Source: Paenibacillus sophorae (GTDB lineage: Bacteria > Bacillota > Bacilli > Paenibacillales > Paenibacillaceae). From it: a stretch of 64,000 bases of DNA. The stretch spans positions 186,001 to 250,000 of the forward strand of contig NZ_CP076607.1 in NCBI RefSeq assembly GCF_018966525.1, read 5' to 3'. Both the position numbers and the translations under genes were made by a program. Shown in pieces: positions 52,174 to 59,894 of this stretch (position 1 is its first letter; the number at the start of each line of letters is the position of its first letter). The notes under the pieces were generated by a model, which saw only the letters and a program-made list of their open reading frames with translations, did not search any database and was not told the DNA's origin.

Positions 52174-52398
52174 TTAGGCCCCTGCGTAGAAAATGAAGGC
52201 CAGAACGACACCGATAATCGGCAATGCCTCTACCAGAGCCACACCAATGTACATTGTCGTTTGAAGAGTCCCTCTAGCTTCAGGCTGACGGGCGATGCCT
52301 TCAACCGTTTTGCTGACAATCAGACCGTTACCAATACCCGCGCCAAGCGCGCCCAAACCTATCGCGATTGCTGCTGCGATGTATGCCATAACTCCCAT
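52174..52398 (-). CDS. atpE: ATP synthase c subunit
   Basis: 74 residues, two membrane helices joined by the polar RQPEARG loop. The ion-binding Glu is in ALVEALPIIG, and helix 1 has GALGAGIGNG. The motif is of the usual proton-type in Bacilli as far as I can judge. GAGGAGG lies 9 bases before ATG 52398; the frame is open from a TTG six codons earlier. Confidence 0.96.
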   Translation of the reverse strand: MGVMAYIAAAIAIGLGALGAGIGNGLIVSKTVEGIARQPEARGTLQTTMYIGVALVEALPIIGVVLAFIFYAGA

Positions 52399-52483
52399 TT
52401 GATGAATCCTCCTCAAAATTGTGTGTAATTTGTGATTTCAATATATTTAAAGATCAGACGTACTTGCGTGCGCCTTGATTGAA

Positions 52484-53302
52484 CTAATGATCCTCATGCG
52501 TGGTTATCGCCTGTGATATGTACAGGAATGTCAGCATGGTAAAGACAAATGCCTGGATTGAACCGACGAAGATACTGAAGCCCTGCCACACCATAAGCAG
52601 CGGGATGGAGGCGACAAATCCAGCAGCTCCGATAGAACCCAGCTTGACTAACTGCGCAATCAGCACTTCCCCGGCGAATATATTACCGAAAAGACGCATT
52701 CCGTGGGTCAGCAGTTTGGAGAACTGCTCAATCAGGTTAATCGGTAAAAAGACAGGGAACGGTTGAAGATAATGCTTGAAATACGCTTTTGTGTTGCGAG
52801 TGATTCCAAGAAAATGAACGATCAGGAAAATCAATCCGGCCAGTCCCATGGATACTGAAGGATCCGCTGTAGGGGACTTCCACCAGCTTACGCCGACTTC
52901 TACTTCCTCTCCCGGATTTGCAGCATGGACCTTATGGATTTCTTCCACAACATTTACAAGCGGTTGATTAAAGAACGTCGCTTTGCTGGCATCATGGTAA
53001 TCGGTAACAATCCCGAACGGCAATCCAAGCATATTTCCGACAAAAATAAACAGGATCAGTGTGAGTCCAAGACTGAGGAAAGGCTTGCCTTTCTTCAAAT
53101 CCATAGTGCTGGTCATCATGCCTTGTACAAATTCAACGAGCCATTCCATGAAGTTTTGCATTTTGCCGGGGTTCTCCACGGAAAGATTTCGCGTCCCCAA
53201 GCGGGCAATAATCAAGACGATTGTACAGGTAACGACCAGCATCAGCACGATGGACAAATCAATCTCAAGTCCAGCCAGTTTAATCATTGGTGATAAATGC
53301 AT
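52484..53302 (-). CDS. atpB: ATP synthase a subunit
   Basis: 272 residues, five to six membrane helices. The essential Arg lies in LLTHGMRLFGNIFAGE. It forms the ion half-channels next to the c ring. AAGGGGTG is 6 bases before ATG 53302; a GTG three codons earlier lies inside that site. Confidence 0.96.
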   Translation of the reverse strand: MHLSPMIKLAGLEIDLSIVLMLVVTCTIVLIIARLGTRNLSVENPGKMQNFMEWLVEFVQGMMTSTMDLKKGKPFLSLGLTLILFIFVGNMLGLPFGIVTDYHDASKATFFNQPLVNVVEEIHKVHAANPGEEVEVGVSWWKSPTADPSVSMGLAGLIFLIVHFLGITRNTKAYFKHYLQPFPVFLPINLIEQFSKLLTHGMRLFGNIFAGEVLIAQLVKLGSIGAAGFVASIPLLMVWQGFSIFVGSIQAFVFTMLTFLYISQAITTHEDH

Positions 53303-53307
53303 GTTTC

Positions 53308-53709
53308 TCACCCCTTTCCTTCAGTATGTTTTCGTTCCTCAATTTGCAGCAAAATAAATCCCATAATAGGAAGTACAAAATAACCGGTCGCAAGACTGGC
53401 GCATACTGCGATTTCATTGAAGTAATGAGGAAACTCAAGCGCGAGTACAACCGCCAATATGGACGTGGCTATTCGCACTCCGAAACCTAGAGAGGCTCGG
53501 GCTTTGCTTTCACCGGAGGCGGATTTTGCAATTCCTTTCACTTTGTGGGCCATATAAAAAACATTGATGCAGCTTACAGTAGCGCCGAGCACGATACCAT
53601 GAAGGACGGTGCGGCGATGGGGCATCAATTCAGCGATGATAAAACAAACCACGATAATTCCCGCTATGGTCATAAACATCAGTTTGTTCATTCTGGCTGC
53701 GTCATTCAT
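53308..53709 (-). CDS. atpI: ATP synthase I (AtpI)
   Basis: 133 residues with four membrane segments. AtpI-type proteins assist assembly of the c ring and membrane insertion. It overlaps the upstream AtpZ-like gene by 8 bp and precedes atpB by 5 bp. Confidence 0.88.
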   Translation of the reverse strand: MNDAARMNKLMFMTIAGIIVVCFIIAELMPHRRTVLHGIVLGATVSCINVFYMAHKVKGIAKSASGESKARASLGFGVRIATSILAVVLALEFPHYFNEIAVCASLATGYFVLPIMGFILLQIEERKHTEGKG

Positions 53710-53956
53710 CGCTATCCCTCGTCGCTTTTTTAATAAGGCTCACAATAGCTGCGGCTCCCGACAGCATGCCGAAAAGAACACCTAGACCAACCCACAAACC
53801 AGAGTTCCCCCACATGTCCCCAAGCCATTTACCCAGAAAATACCCGCCTATGGTACAGCCGGCAAGATCGACACCGATAGCACTGACAATGCCCATGGTC
53901 CGAAACGATTTAACCGCATTCCGATCTTCTTTATTCGGTTGCTCAGGCTGTTTCAT
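53702..53956 (-). CDS. atpZ: AtpZ/AtpI-family small membrane protein
   Basis: 84 residues with two membrane hairpin segments and the GGYFLGKWLGDMWG motif of AtpZ. Such proteins are implicated in ATP synthase assembly and Mg uptake. GGGTGGGG is before ATG 53956; the frame opens at a TTG eight codons earlier. First gene of the atp operon. Confidence 0.88.
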   Translation of the reverse strand: MKQPEQPNKEDRNAVKSFRTMGIVSAIGVDLAGCTIGGYFLGKWLGDMWGNSGLWVGLGVLFGMLSGAAAIVSLIKKATRDSDE

Positions 53957-53968
53957 AGCACCCCACCC

Positions 53969-53980
53969 TTGGAATTCCAA
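53969..53980. repeat. 12 bp perfect palindrome at the atp transcription start region
   Basis: TTGGAATTCCAA is centred close to the predicted +1 of the atp promoter, between it and the atpZ ribosome site. It may be an operator or chance. Confidence 0.4.
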
Positions 53981-53983
53981 TTC

Positions 53984-54013
53984 ATTTTACTGAATGTAAC
54001 AAGAGTTTGTCAA
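53984..54013 (-). promoter_or_regulatory. Sigma-A promoter of the atp operon
   Basis: A perfect TTGACA (54008-54013), 18 bp spacer and TAAAAT (53984-53989) on the minus strand, 28 bp before the atpZ start. Confidence 0.8.
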
Positions 54014-54091
54014 CGTGTCATAAACAGGCTTGAAAATCAGCTGAAAGTATGAAAAAAATCACAGTAAATCATTCCGAAACCATACAAACCG

Positions 54092-54106
54092 TACAGTTGT
54101 ACTGTA
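54092..54106. repeat. 15 bp inverted repeat upstream of the atp promoter
   Basis: TACAGT and ACTGTA around TGT, about 80 bp upstream of the atp -35 and 26 bp after the wecB stop. It could be an operator or a small hairpin; it has no T-tract. Confidence 0.4.
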
Positions 54107-54131
54107 GACTAATGAAAACCTTTTTTCACAA

Positions 54132-55307
54132 TTACGCCTCTTCAGATTGCAAGTTATTTGTGAACATTCTGTGAAATTGATCAGGGCGCTCTTCAATAAC
54201 TCCGAAGTGATGCAAAATCGCATTGACAATACGTTGCGATGCTTTGCCATCTCCGTACGGGTTGGCGGCCCGGCTCATGGATTGATAGAGGTCTTGATCC
54301 GTCAGCAAAGCATGTGTCCGTTGATACACCTTCTCCTCGTCCGTACCTACCAGTTCCAACGTTCCGGCCTCGATGCCTTCCGGGCGCTCCGTCGTGTCGC
54401 GCAGCACGAGCACAGGAACCCCAAAGGAGGGGGCTTCTTCCTGTAAGCCGCCTGAATCGGTCAAAATCAAGTGGGTATGCGGATAAAAATTGTGCAAGTC
54501 CACGACATCCAGCGGATCGATCAGTTTAATTCTGGGATGTCCGCCCAAAATCTCGTATGCCGGCTCCTTAACGGCCGGGCTCGGATGCACGGGATAACAG
54601 ATGGCGACATCTTCGAATTCGTCAGCAATCCTTTTGACGGCACGGAAAATATGACGGTGCGGTTCGCCTTGAGATTCCCTGCGGTGCGCCGTCATTAAAA
54701 TAAGTCTTTTTCCTTCAGCCCATTCCAGTACCGGATGCCGGTAGCCCGGCTGTACGGTATATTGAAACACATCGGTCACCGTATTGCCTGTGATATAAAC
54801 ACTTGATTCTTTTTTGTTTTCATGTCTCAAATTGCCAGCCGACCAGTCGGTCGGAGCGAAGTGCAGGTCGGCGATCACACCGGTCAATTGACGGTTCATT
54901 TCTTCAGGATACGGAGAGAGCTTGTTCCAGGTTCGCAGCCCCGCTTCCACATGTCCAACCTGTATCTGCTGCAAAAAGGAGGCGTAGCTGGCAAGAAATG
55001 TCGTCAGCGTGTCTCCGTGAACAAGCACCAGATCCGGCTTCGCTTCCCTTAGCACGGGTTCCAACCCTGCAAGAACGCGAATGGAAATTTCGTTCAGCGT
55101 CTGCCGGTCCTTCATTACGTCCAAATCGTAATCAGGCACAATGTTAAATACTTCAAGCACCTGATCGAGCAGCTGCCGGTGCTGCGCCGTCACGCAAACC
55201 AGCGATTCGATATGTTCGGGATACTTTTGAAGCTCAAGAACCAGAGGCGCCATCTTGATCGCCTCGGGACGGACGCCGAAAATCGTCATAACTTTAATCT
55301 TGGACAT
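54132..55307 (-). CDS. wecB: UDP-N-acetylglucosamine 2-epimerase (non-hydrolysing)
   Basis: 391 residues. Motifs: FGVRPEAIKMAPLVLEL, VHGDTLTTFLASYASFLQQIQVGHVEAGLRT and LTDSGGLQEEAPSFGVPVLVLRDTTERPEG. It makes UDP-ManNAc, the donor for TagA, which links it to the wall-polymer genes at 30645-33841. It follows upp by 33 bp and is probably co-transcribed with it. Also called mnaA. Confidence 0.96.
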   Translation of the reverse strand: MSKIKVMTIFGVRPEAIKMAPLVLELQKYPEHIESLVCVTAQHRQLLDQVLEVFNIVPDYDLDVMKDRQTLNEISIRVLAGLEPVLREAKPDLVLVHGDTLTTFLASYASFLQQIQVGHVEAGLRTWNKLSPYPEEMNRQLTGVIADLHFAPTDWSAGNLRHENKKESSVYITGNTVTDVFQYTVQPGYRHPVLEWAEGKRLILMTAHRRESQGEPHRHIFRAVKRIADEFEDVAICYPVHPSPAVKEPAYEILGGHPRIKLIDPLDVVDLHNFYPHTHLILTDSGGLQEEAPSFGVPVLVLRDTTERPEGIEAGTLELVGTDEEKVYQRTHALLTDQDLYQSMSRAANPYGDGKASQRIVNAILHHFGVIEERPDQFHRMFTNNLQSEEA

Positions 55308-55340
55308 AACCCATATCCTTTCTTCTGCTGCTTCTGTTTG

Positions 55341-55970
55341 TTATTTCGTTCCGTACAGCCGGTCTCCGGCATCGCCAAGACCCGGCACGATATAGCCATG
55401 ATCGTTCAGATGATCGTCAAGCGCGGCGACATAGATGTCAACATCGGGATGGGCTTCCTGAACGGCGGCAACACCTTCGGGAGCAGCGATCAGATTCATC
55501 ATCTTGATCTGAGTGCATCCGCGGTTCTTGAGCGAAGTGATGGCTGCGATCGCGGACCCGCCGGTCGCCAGCATCGGATCGATGACAATCAGTTCACGCT
55601 CCTGCACATCCGTAGGCAGCTTGATGTAATATTCGACGGGCTGAAGCGTTTCCGGATCACGGAACAGGCCGACATGGCCCACCTTCGCCGCTGGAAGCAG
55701 CTTCAGAACGCCCTCAAGCATCCCAAGGCCGGCGCGCAGGATCGGGATAAGCCCCAGCATTCTGCCGGAGATGACCTTACTTTCGGTTTCAGCGACCGGA
55801 GTTTGCACAGTAATTGTTTCCAAAGGAATATCCCGCGTAATCTCATAGGCCATCAAAGTTGCTACTTCATCTACATGTTCCCTAAATTCCTTCGTATTGG
55901 TTCGCACATCGCGTATAAAAGTCAGTTTGTGCTGAATCAAAGGATGATCGCAAATCACCAGTTTTCCCAT
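55341..55970 (-). CDS. upp: Uracil phosphoribosyltransferase
   Basis: 209 residues. Makes UMP from uracil and PRPP. The PRPP loop VIDPMLATGGSAIAAI and the C-terminal uracil-binding YIVPGLGDAGDRLYGT are intact. CGGAGGG site. Downstream of glyA as in B. subtilis. Confidence 0.98.
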   Translation of the reverse strand: MGKLVICDHPLIQHKLTFIRDVRTNTKEFREHVDEVATLMAYEITRDIPLETITVQTPVAETESKVISGRMLGLIPILRAGLGMLEGVLKLLPAAKVGHVGLFRDPETLQPVEYYIKLPTDVQERELIVIDPMLATGGSAIAAITSLKNRGCTQIKMMNLIAAPEGVAAVQEAHPDVDIYVAALDDHLNDHGYIVPGLGDAGDRLYGTK

Positions 55971-56048
55971 TCGTTTGTCCCTCCGGTAGCAGTAAGTTTT
56001 GTCCAGGCCGCGAGCCCGGGCTAACTCTTTCTCAGCTAAATCCTGTAT

Positions 56049-56077
56049 ATTATATCATCACTGATGGCGCATTTCAT
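56049..56077 (-). promoter_or_regulatory. Putative sigma-A promoter of upp-wecB
   Basis: ATGAAA (56072-56077), 17 bp spacer and a perfect TATAAT (56049-56054) on the minus strand, about 80 bp before upp. Confidence 0.5.
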
Positions 56078-56315
56078 CTACAAAGGAGGGATTGCCGGTC
56101 CGGGAAACTCGGAGTTCCGGCTTTCAGTCTTTCAGCATAAAAATAAGGGACCGTTACCAATCAAAGGGGGTCATCCATTATTTACATTTCCTATTTTCAG
56201 GTTTTGCATACTTTTCACAGTTTTTTCACGATATTTCATGAAAATTAGTTGAACATTCTCATTCGCTTTCTGCAACTTTCATATATTTACCACGTGTTTC
56301 TGTGAACTTTCTGTC
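56078..56315. other. Intergenic stretch between the glyA terminator and the upp promoter
   Basis: About 240 bp, part of a 433 bp gap between glyA and upp. AT-rich, with no supported gene, operator or riboswitch. A short plus-strand frame (56064-56252) lacks a ribosome site and is not credible. Confidence 0.5.
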
Positions 56316-56357
56316 AAAAAAAGCCCCGGCAAGCCGAAAATCGGACATGCAGGGGCT
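56316..56357 (-). terminator. Intrinsic terminator after glyA
   Basis: Stem AGCCCC / GGGGCT with inner CCG/CGG pairs, followed by seven T residues on the minus strand. Confidence 0.9.
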
Positions 56358-56403
56358 GTAAACGAGACGCTGTGCGGCAGTGGACCGCACCGCGTTTCAG
56401 TAA

Positions 56404-57651
56404 TTAGTATTGCAAAGAAGGGTAAATCGGAAAGCGATCGGTCAGCGCAGCGACCCGGCGGGCAGCGTCTTGCAGCGTCGCTTCGTCCTTCGGATTCTTA
56501 AGCACAGCGGCGATAAGTTGACCGATCTCGGTCATCGCCTGCTCATCCATGCCGCGCGAGGTAACTGCTGGCGTACCGATCCGGATGCCGCTTGTAACGA
56601 ACGGACTGGTCGGATCGAACGGAATCGCATTTTTGTTAACGGTGATGCCAATGGAATCGAGTACTTTTTCCGCATCCTTGCCGGTAATGTTCAAATTGCG
56701 CGTATCGACCAGCATGAGATGGTTGTCGGTTCCGCCAGAGACGATATTGACGCCTTCGCCCAGCAGAGTTTCCGCCAGCACCTTGGCATTCTTCACCACG
56801 TTCTCCGCATAGGTCTTGAAGGACGGCTGAAGGGCTTCGCCGAAGGATACGGCTTTGGCGGCGATGACATGCATCAGCGGACCGCCTTGCGAGCCCGGGA
56901 ATACGGCCTTGTCAATCGCTGCAGCCCACGGCTGTTTGCAGAGAATCATGCCGCCCCGCGGACCGCGCAGCGTCTTATGGGTGGTCGTGGTCACGAAATG
57001 GGCATGCGGAACAGGGCTAGGGTGCAATCCCGCGGCTACGAGGCCGGCAATATGCGCCATATCGACCATGAACAGCGATCCAACGTCGTTTGCGATCGAA
57101 GCCAGAGCTTCGAAATCGATTGTGCGCGGATAGGCGCTTGCGCCGGCGACAATCAGCTTCGGACGGTGCTTGAAAGCTGCTTTGCGTACTTCGTTGTAGT
57201 CGATAAGGAAGGAATCTTCCTGAACGCCGTAAGCGACAAAATTATAAAGAAGGCCGGAAGCATTCACAGGGCTGCCGTGCGTCAGGTGTCCGCCATGAGC
57301 CAGGTTCATACCGAGAACAGTATCTCCGGGCTTGAGCGCGGCGAGGTATACGGCCATGTTCGCCTGCGCGCCGGAGTGCGGCTGCACATTGGCATGATCG
57401 GCGCCAAAGAGCTGCTTGGCGCGGTCACGGGCCAGATTCTCCACGATGTCCACATCTTCACAGCCGCCATAGTAACGTTTTCCCGGGTAACCTTCAGCGT
57501 ATTTATTCGTCAGCACGGAGCCCATGGCCTCAATGACGGCCTCGCTCACGATATTCTCCGAAGCAATCAGCTCAATATTGGCCTTCTGACGCTTAAGTTC
57601 CAGTCCCATCGCTTTCAGCACTTCCGGGTCACTTTTGCGCAATTGTTCCAT
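56404..57651 (-). CDS. glyA: Serine hydroxymethyltransferase
   Basis: 415 residues. Converts serine and tetrahydrofolate to glycine and 5,10-methylene-THF. The PLP lysine is in TTTTHKTLRGPRGG. Motifs GSVLTNKYAEGYPGKRYYGG and VQPHSGAQANMAVY are standard. GGGAGGA site; 50 bp after ywlG and likely read from the same ZTP-riboswitch-controlled promoter. Confidence 0.98.
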   Translation of the reverse strand: MEQLRKSDPEVLKAMGLELKRQKANIELIASENIVSEAVIEAMGSVLTNKYAEGYPGKRYYGGCEDVDIVENLARDRAKQLFGADHANVQPHSGAQANMAVYLAALKPGDTVLGMNLAHGGHLTHGSPVNASGLLYNFVAYGVQEDSFLIDYNEVRKAAFKHRPKLIVAGASAYPRTIDFEALASIANDVGSLFMVDMAHIAGLVAAGLHPSPVPHAHFVTTTTHKTLRGPRGGMILCKQPWAAAIDKAVFPGSQGGPLMHVIAAKAVSFGEALQPSFKTYAENVVKNAKVLAETLLGEGVNIVSGGTDNHLMLVDTRNLNITGKDAEKVLDSIGITVNKNAIPFDPTSPFVTSGIRIGTPAVTSRGMDEQAMTEIGQLIAAVLKNPKDEATLQDAARRVAALTDRFPIYPSLQY

Positions 57652-57701
57652 TCTTCTTGTTTCCTCCCTGAATATAGTTTATGAGATGGGGTTATTCTTC
57701 C

Positions 57702-58352
57702 CTAATCACACAGCTTCGAGCCGCTATCCTCCTGCCGCCGGTACACCGCGCGTTCGCCACCGATCAGCGGCGGTCTGGTGTAGGCCGAATTGACGCGGGC
57801 TTCTCCGATATAGCGCAGCGATGTCCGGAAAGGCACCGCGACGCGGCGGAGATGCATTCCAATAAGAGTCTCGCCAATATCGACGCCGGCATGAGCCTGC
57901 ACCGTTTCGGCCAGCGCGGGATCGCTCATCGCGCGGTATGCAGCCGCGCCGAGAGACCCTCCCGCTCCAGGAATCGGCACAGCCGAAACCTCGGTCAGAC
58001 CGAGCCGCTCCAGCAGACTTCGCTCCATCACAATCGCCCGGTTCAAATGCTCGCAGCACTGATATACCGGATAGAACTCAAACTCCTCGGCAGCCCTGCG
58101 GACGCCGGACAGCAGCTGCTCCGCGACCTCGAGCGCACCGCCGGTACCGATGCGTACGCCGGCTACCTCGCTCGTACTGGCCCCGATAATGACCACTTTG
58201 CCTGGCCCAATCCGGCCGGCTTCCGCCAGTTCCCGCAGCACGAGATAAGTCTGTTCGGCAATAGACGGCTCTGCCTTGGCAGCGTGTCCGCTTCCGGATA
58301 AATCTCGGGCCGAAGGAATAAGTTCCTCCGCCCGATTTTCGTAATGTTTCAC
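57702..58352 (-). CDS. ywlG: YwlG, UPF0340 / TIGR01440 family
   Basis: 216 residues. Matches the family by VIIGASTSEVAGVRIGTGG, QCCEHLNRAIVMER and HAGVDIGETLIGMHLRRVAVP. Function unknown. GTG start with TAGGAGG upstream. It sits between glyA and ywlE as in B. subtilis (which also has rpiB/ywlF here; absent in this window). Control by a ZTP riboswitch together with glyA points to one-carbon or purine metabolism. Confidence 0.9.
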   Translation of the reverse strand: MKHYENRAEELIPSARDLSGSGHAAKAEPSIAEQTYLVLRELAEAGRIGPGKVVIIGASTSEVAGVRIGTGGALEVAEQLLSGVRRAAEEFEFYPVYQCCEHLNRAIVMERSLLERLGLTEVSAVPIPGAGGSLGAAAYRAMSDPALAETVQAHAGVDIGETLIGMHLRRVAVPFRTSLRYIGEARVNSAYTRPPLIGGERAVYRRQEDSGSKLCD

Positions 58353-58438
58353 CGCTTTACCTCCTAAAAGAGAACCAATGTTGTCTTATACGGATCAGGA
58401 TGATATAAACGACTCTCTTACATTCTAATCTTTTAAAC

Positions 58439-58555
58439 AAAAAAGAGCAGTCCGCAGACAGCTGCGGAATTGCTCTTTCGCCCAGGCGACCGGCCGTCTA
58501 CTCCGATGCTCCATCGTGGTTTGTCCACACTTGTCGCCAGTTACACCGGAACCGT
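58439..58555 (-). ncRNA. ZTP (pfl) riboswitch with intrinsic terminator, upstream of ywlG-glyA
   Basis: On the minus strand the aptamer runs from about 58555 to 58479: CTGGCGAC, a GTGG/CCAC hairpin (58518-58532), GGAGC and the hallmark GTCGCCTGGGC (58480-58490), where GGCGAC pairs with GTCGCC. It matches the pfl/ZTP consensus. A terminator stem (GAGCA..CCGCAG / CTGCGG..TGCTC, 58445-58475) and a T-tract follow directly, giving an ON-switch when ZTP or ZMP rises, a sign of low 10-formyl-THF. Confidence 0.88.
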
Positions 58556-58566
58556 TATTTGTCTAT

Positions 58567-58595
58567 ATCTTAAATCATGATGCTCGGAAAATCAA
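58567..58595 (-). promoter_or_regulatory. Putative promoter of the riboswitch-ywlG-glyA transcript
   Basis: TTGATT (58590-58595), 17 bp, TAAGAT (58567-58572) on the minus strand, just after the ywlE stop and before the aptamer. Confidence 0.5.
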
Positions 58596-58601
58596 CCATC
58601 T

Positions 58602-59189
58602 TTACAAACGGCGTAAGGCTTCGAGCTTATCCAGCAGCTTGTGAAGCGACGAACGGATTTCAGCGGCAGCATATTCATAATCCTCGCGGCTTCCGCCGAA
58701 TGGGTCCATGATATCCGCGCTCGGTATCCGTTGGCGGATCTCAATAATCCGCTGCAGGTCGGCAGCCTTCGGTTCTTGCCCCAGCGAAGCAGCCAGCTCC
58801 GTTCCGGCATAGAGACTGTCCAGCTCTTCCAGATCCCTGCGAACCGCTTCCTCATCCTGCACATATTCCTTGAGAGTATGCGTCTTGGATACGGCTTTCG
58901 GAAAATAATGCAGCACATGCCTTTTATGGCTTTGGGTAAGGGTCAGCACCAGATCGGCCCAAGTCAGCAGTTCGCCCGAAAGCTGGGAGGAAGTAATATG
59001 ATCATTAATGCCCTCATCCCGCAATATGGCCGTCGCATGTCTTGACATCGACGTTCCGGCGATCGCGGAAACCCCGGCAGACCGCACCTCCAGATCAAAT
59101 CCCCGCTCCGCCGCCAGTTTGCGCAGAAGCCCTTCAGCCATCGGACTGCGGCATGTATTGCCGGTGCAGATGAACAAAATATGAAGCAT
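58602..59189 (-). CDS. ywlE: Protein-arginine phosphatase YwlE (LMW-PTP family)
   Basis: 195 residues. Active-site loop CTGNTCRS (Cys8 to Arg14) has Thr12, the residue that in B. subtilis YwlE (Thr11) marks specificity for phospho-arginine rather than phospho-tyrosine. The general-acid Asp is in MDPFGGS. It reverses McsB kinase marks used in Clp-dependent stress control. The protein is longer than B. subtilis YwlE (about 150) by a charged middle insertion. GGAGGTGATC before ATG 59189 fixes the start. Confidence 0.92.
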   Translation of the reverse strand: MLHILFICTGNTCRSPMAEGLLRKLAAERGFDLEVRSAGVSAIAGTSMSRHATAILRDEGINDHITSSQLSGELLTWADLVLTLTQSHKRHVLHYFPKAVSKTHTLKEYVQDEEAVRRDLEELDSLYAGTELAASLGQEPKAADLQRIIEIRQRIPSADIMDPFGGSREDYEYAAAEIRSSLHKLLDKLEALRRL

Positions 59190-59230
59190 GCAGATCACCT
59201 CCATGGGATAATTCTTTTGCCGCTATTGTA

Positions 59231-59806
59231 TCAGAAGATGAACAGCAAGCCAAACCCGAGCAAAATCGCCCCGCCGAGCGCCTCCCCGTATTCTCCGAGT
59301 CCACGGCTTACATGCCGTCCAAGCAGCAGCCCGGAGATTGACATCAGTCCGCCGCAGGCCCCGAAGGCCAGCACGGTCAGCAGCACATTGCTCACAAATA
59401 CGCCAAGCGAGACGCCAACCGAGAACGAATCGATACTGACGCTGAGCGAAATGAGCAGCATTCCCCAAAGCGTGCGGTGGTCCACCCCTCTCATTCCGGC
59501 GCCCTCTCCGGTTCGGAACGAGCCCAGCACCATGTGCCCGCCCAGCGCAACGAGCAGCACCCCGGCGGCAATCCCCGCCACCCGGCCCAGCAAGTGCCCG
59601 ACATAGCTCCCGGTAACAAGTCCGAGCAGTGGCATCAGCACATGAAAAAAAGCAATGAGCAGGCTCATTTGCAGCACATGAAGAAGACGGATGCCCTTCA
59701 TCCCGATTCCTACGCCAAGCGAAAAGGCATCCATTCCCAGAGCGAGCGCCATGATTGCAATGGTTACGATCTGGCCCCATCCGGCCGGTACTTCTCCCAG
59801 GCCCAT
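59231..59806 (-). CDS. mntP: Manganese efflux pump MntP family
   Basis: 191 residues, six membrane segments. The two acidic family motifs are present: ALGMDAFSLGVGIG near the N-terminus and SVSIDSFSVGVSLG in the second half. It exports Mn2+. The frame extends to 59869; ATG 59806 is favoured because GGGGGT lies 6 bases upstream. In the same order as B. subtilis ywlC-mntP(ywlD)-ywlE. Confidence 0.92.
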   Translation of the reverse strand: MGLGEVPAGWGQIVTIAIMALALGMDAFSLGVGIGMKGIRLLHVLQMSLLIAFFHVLMPLLGLVTGSYVGHLLGRVAGIAAGVLLVALGGHMVLGSFRTGEGAGMRGVDHRTLWGMLLISLSVSIDSFSVGVSLGVFVSNVLLTVLAFGACGGLMSISGLLLGRHVSRGLGEYGEALGGAILLGFGLLFIF

Positions 59807-59894
59807 CACCATACCCCCAAGTCCCGAATATCTTGTAGAACTACAATATGCGGACAAGAGGGCAATCATGCTGTGAACTTAGGAAATAGCGGGT

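Noticed and set aside
56064..56252. Small plus-strand frame in the glyA-upp gap
   Set aside because: There is a GGAGG inside the frame but none properly placed before the ATG. The product is non-descript and the region carries the upp promoter on the other strand.
56410..57684. 424-codon open frame antisense to glyA
   Set aside because: Covers glyA in the opposite strand without any independent support.
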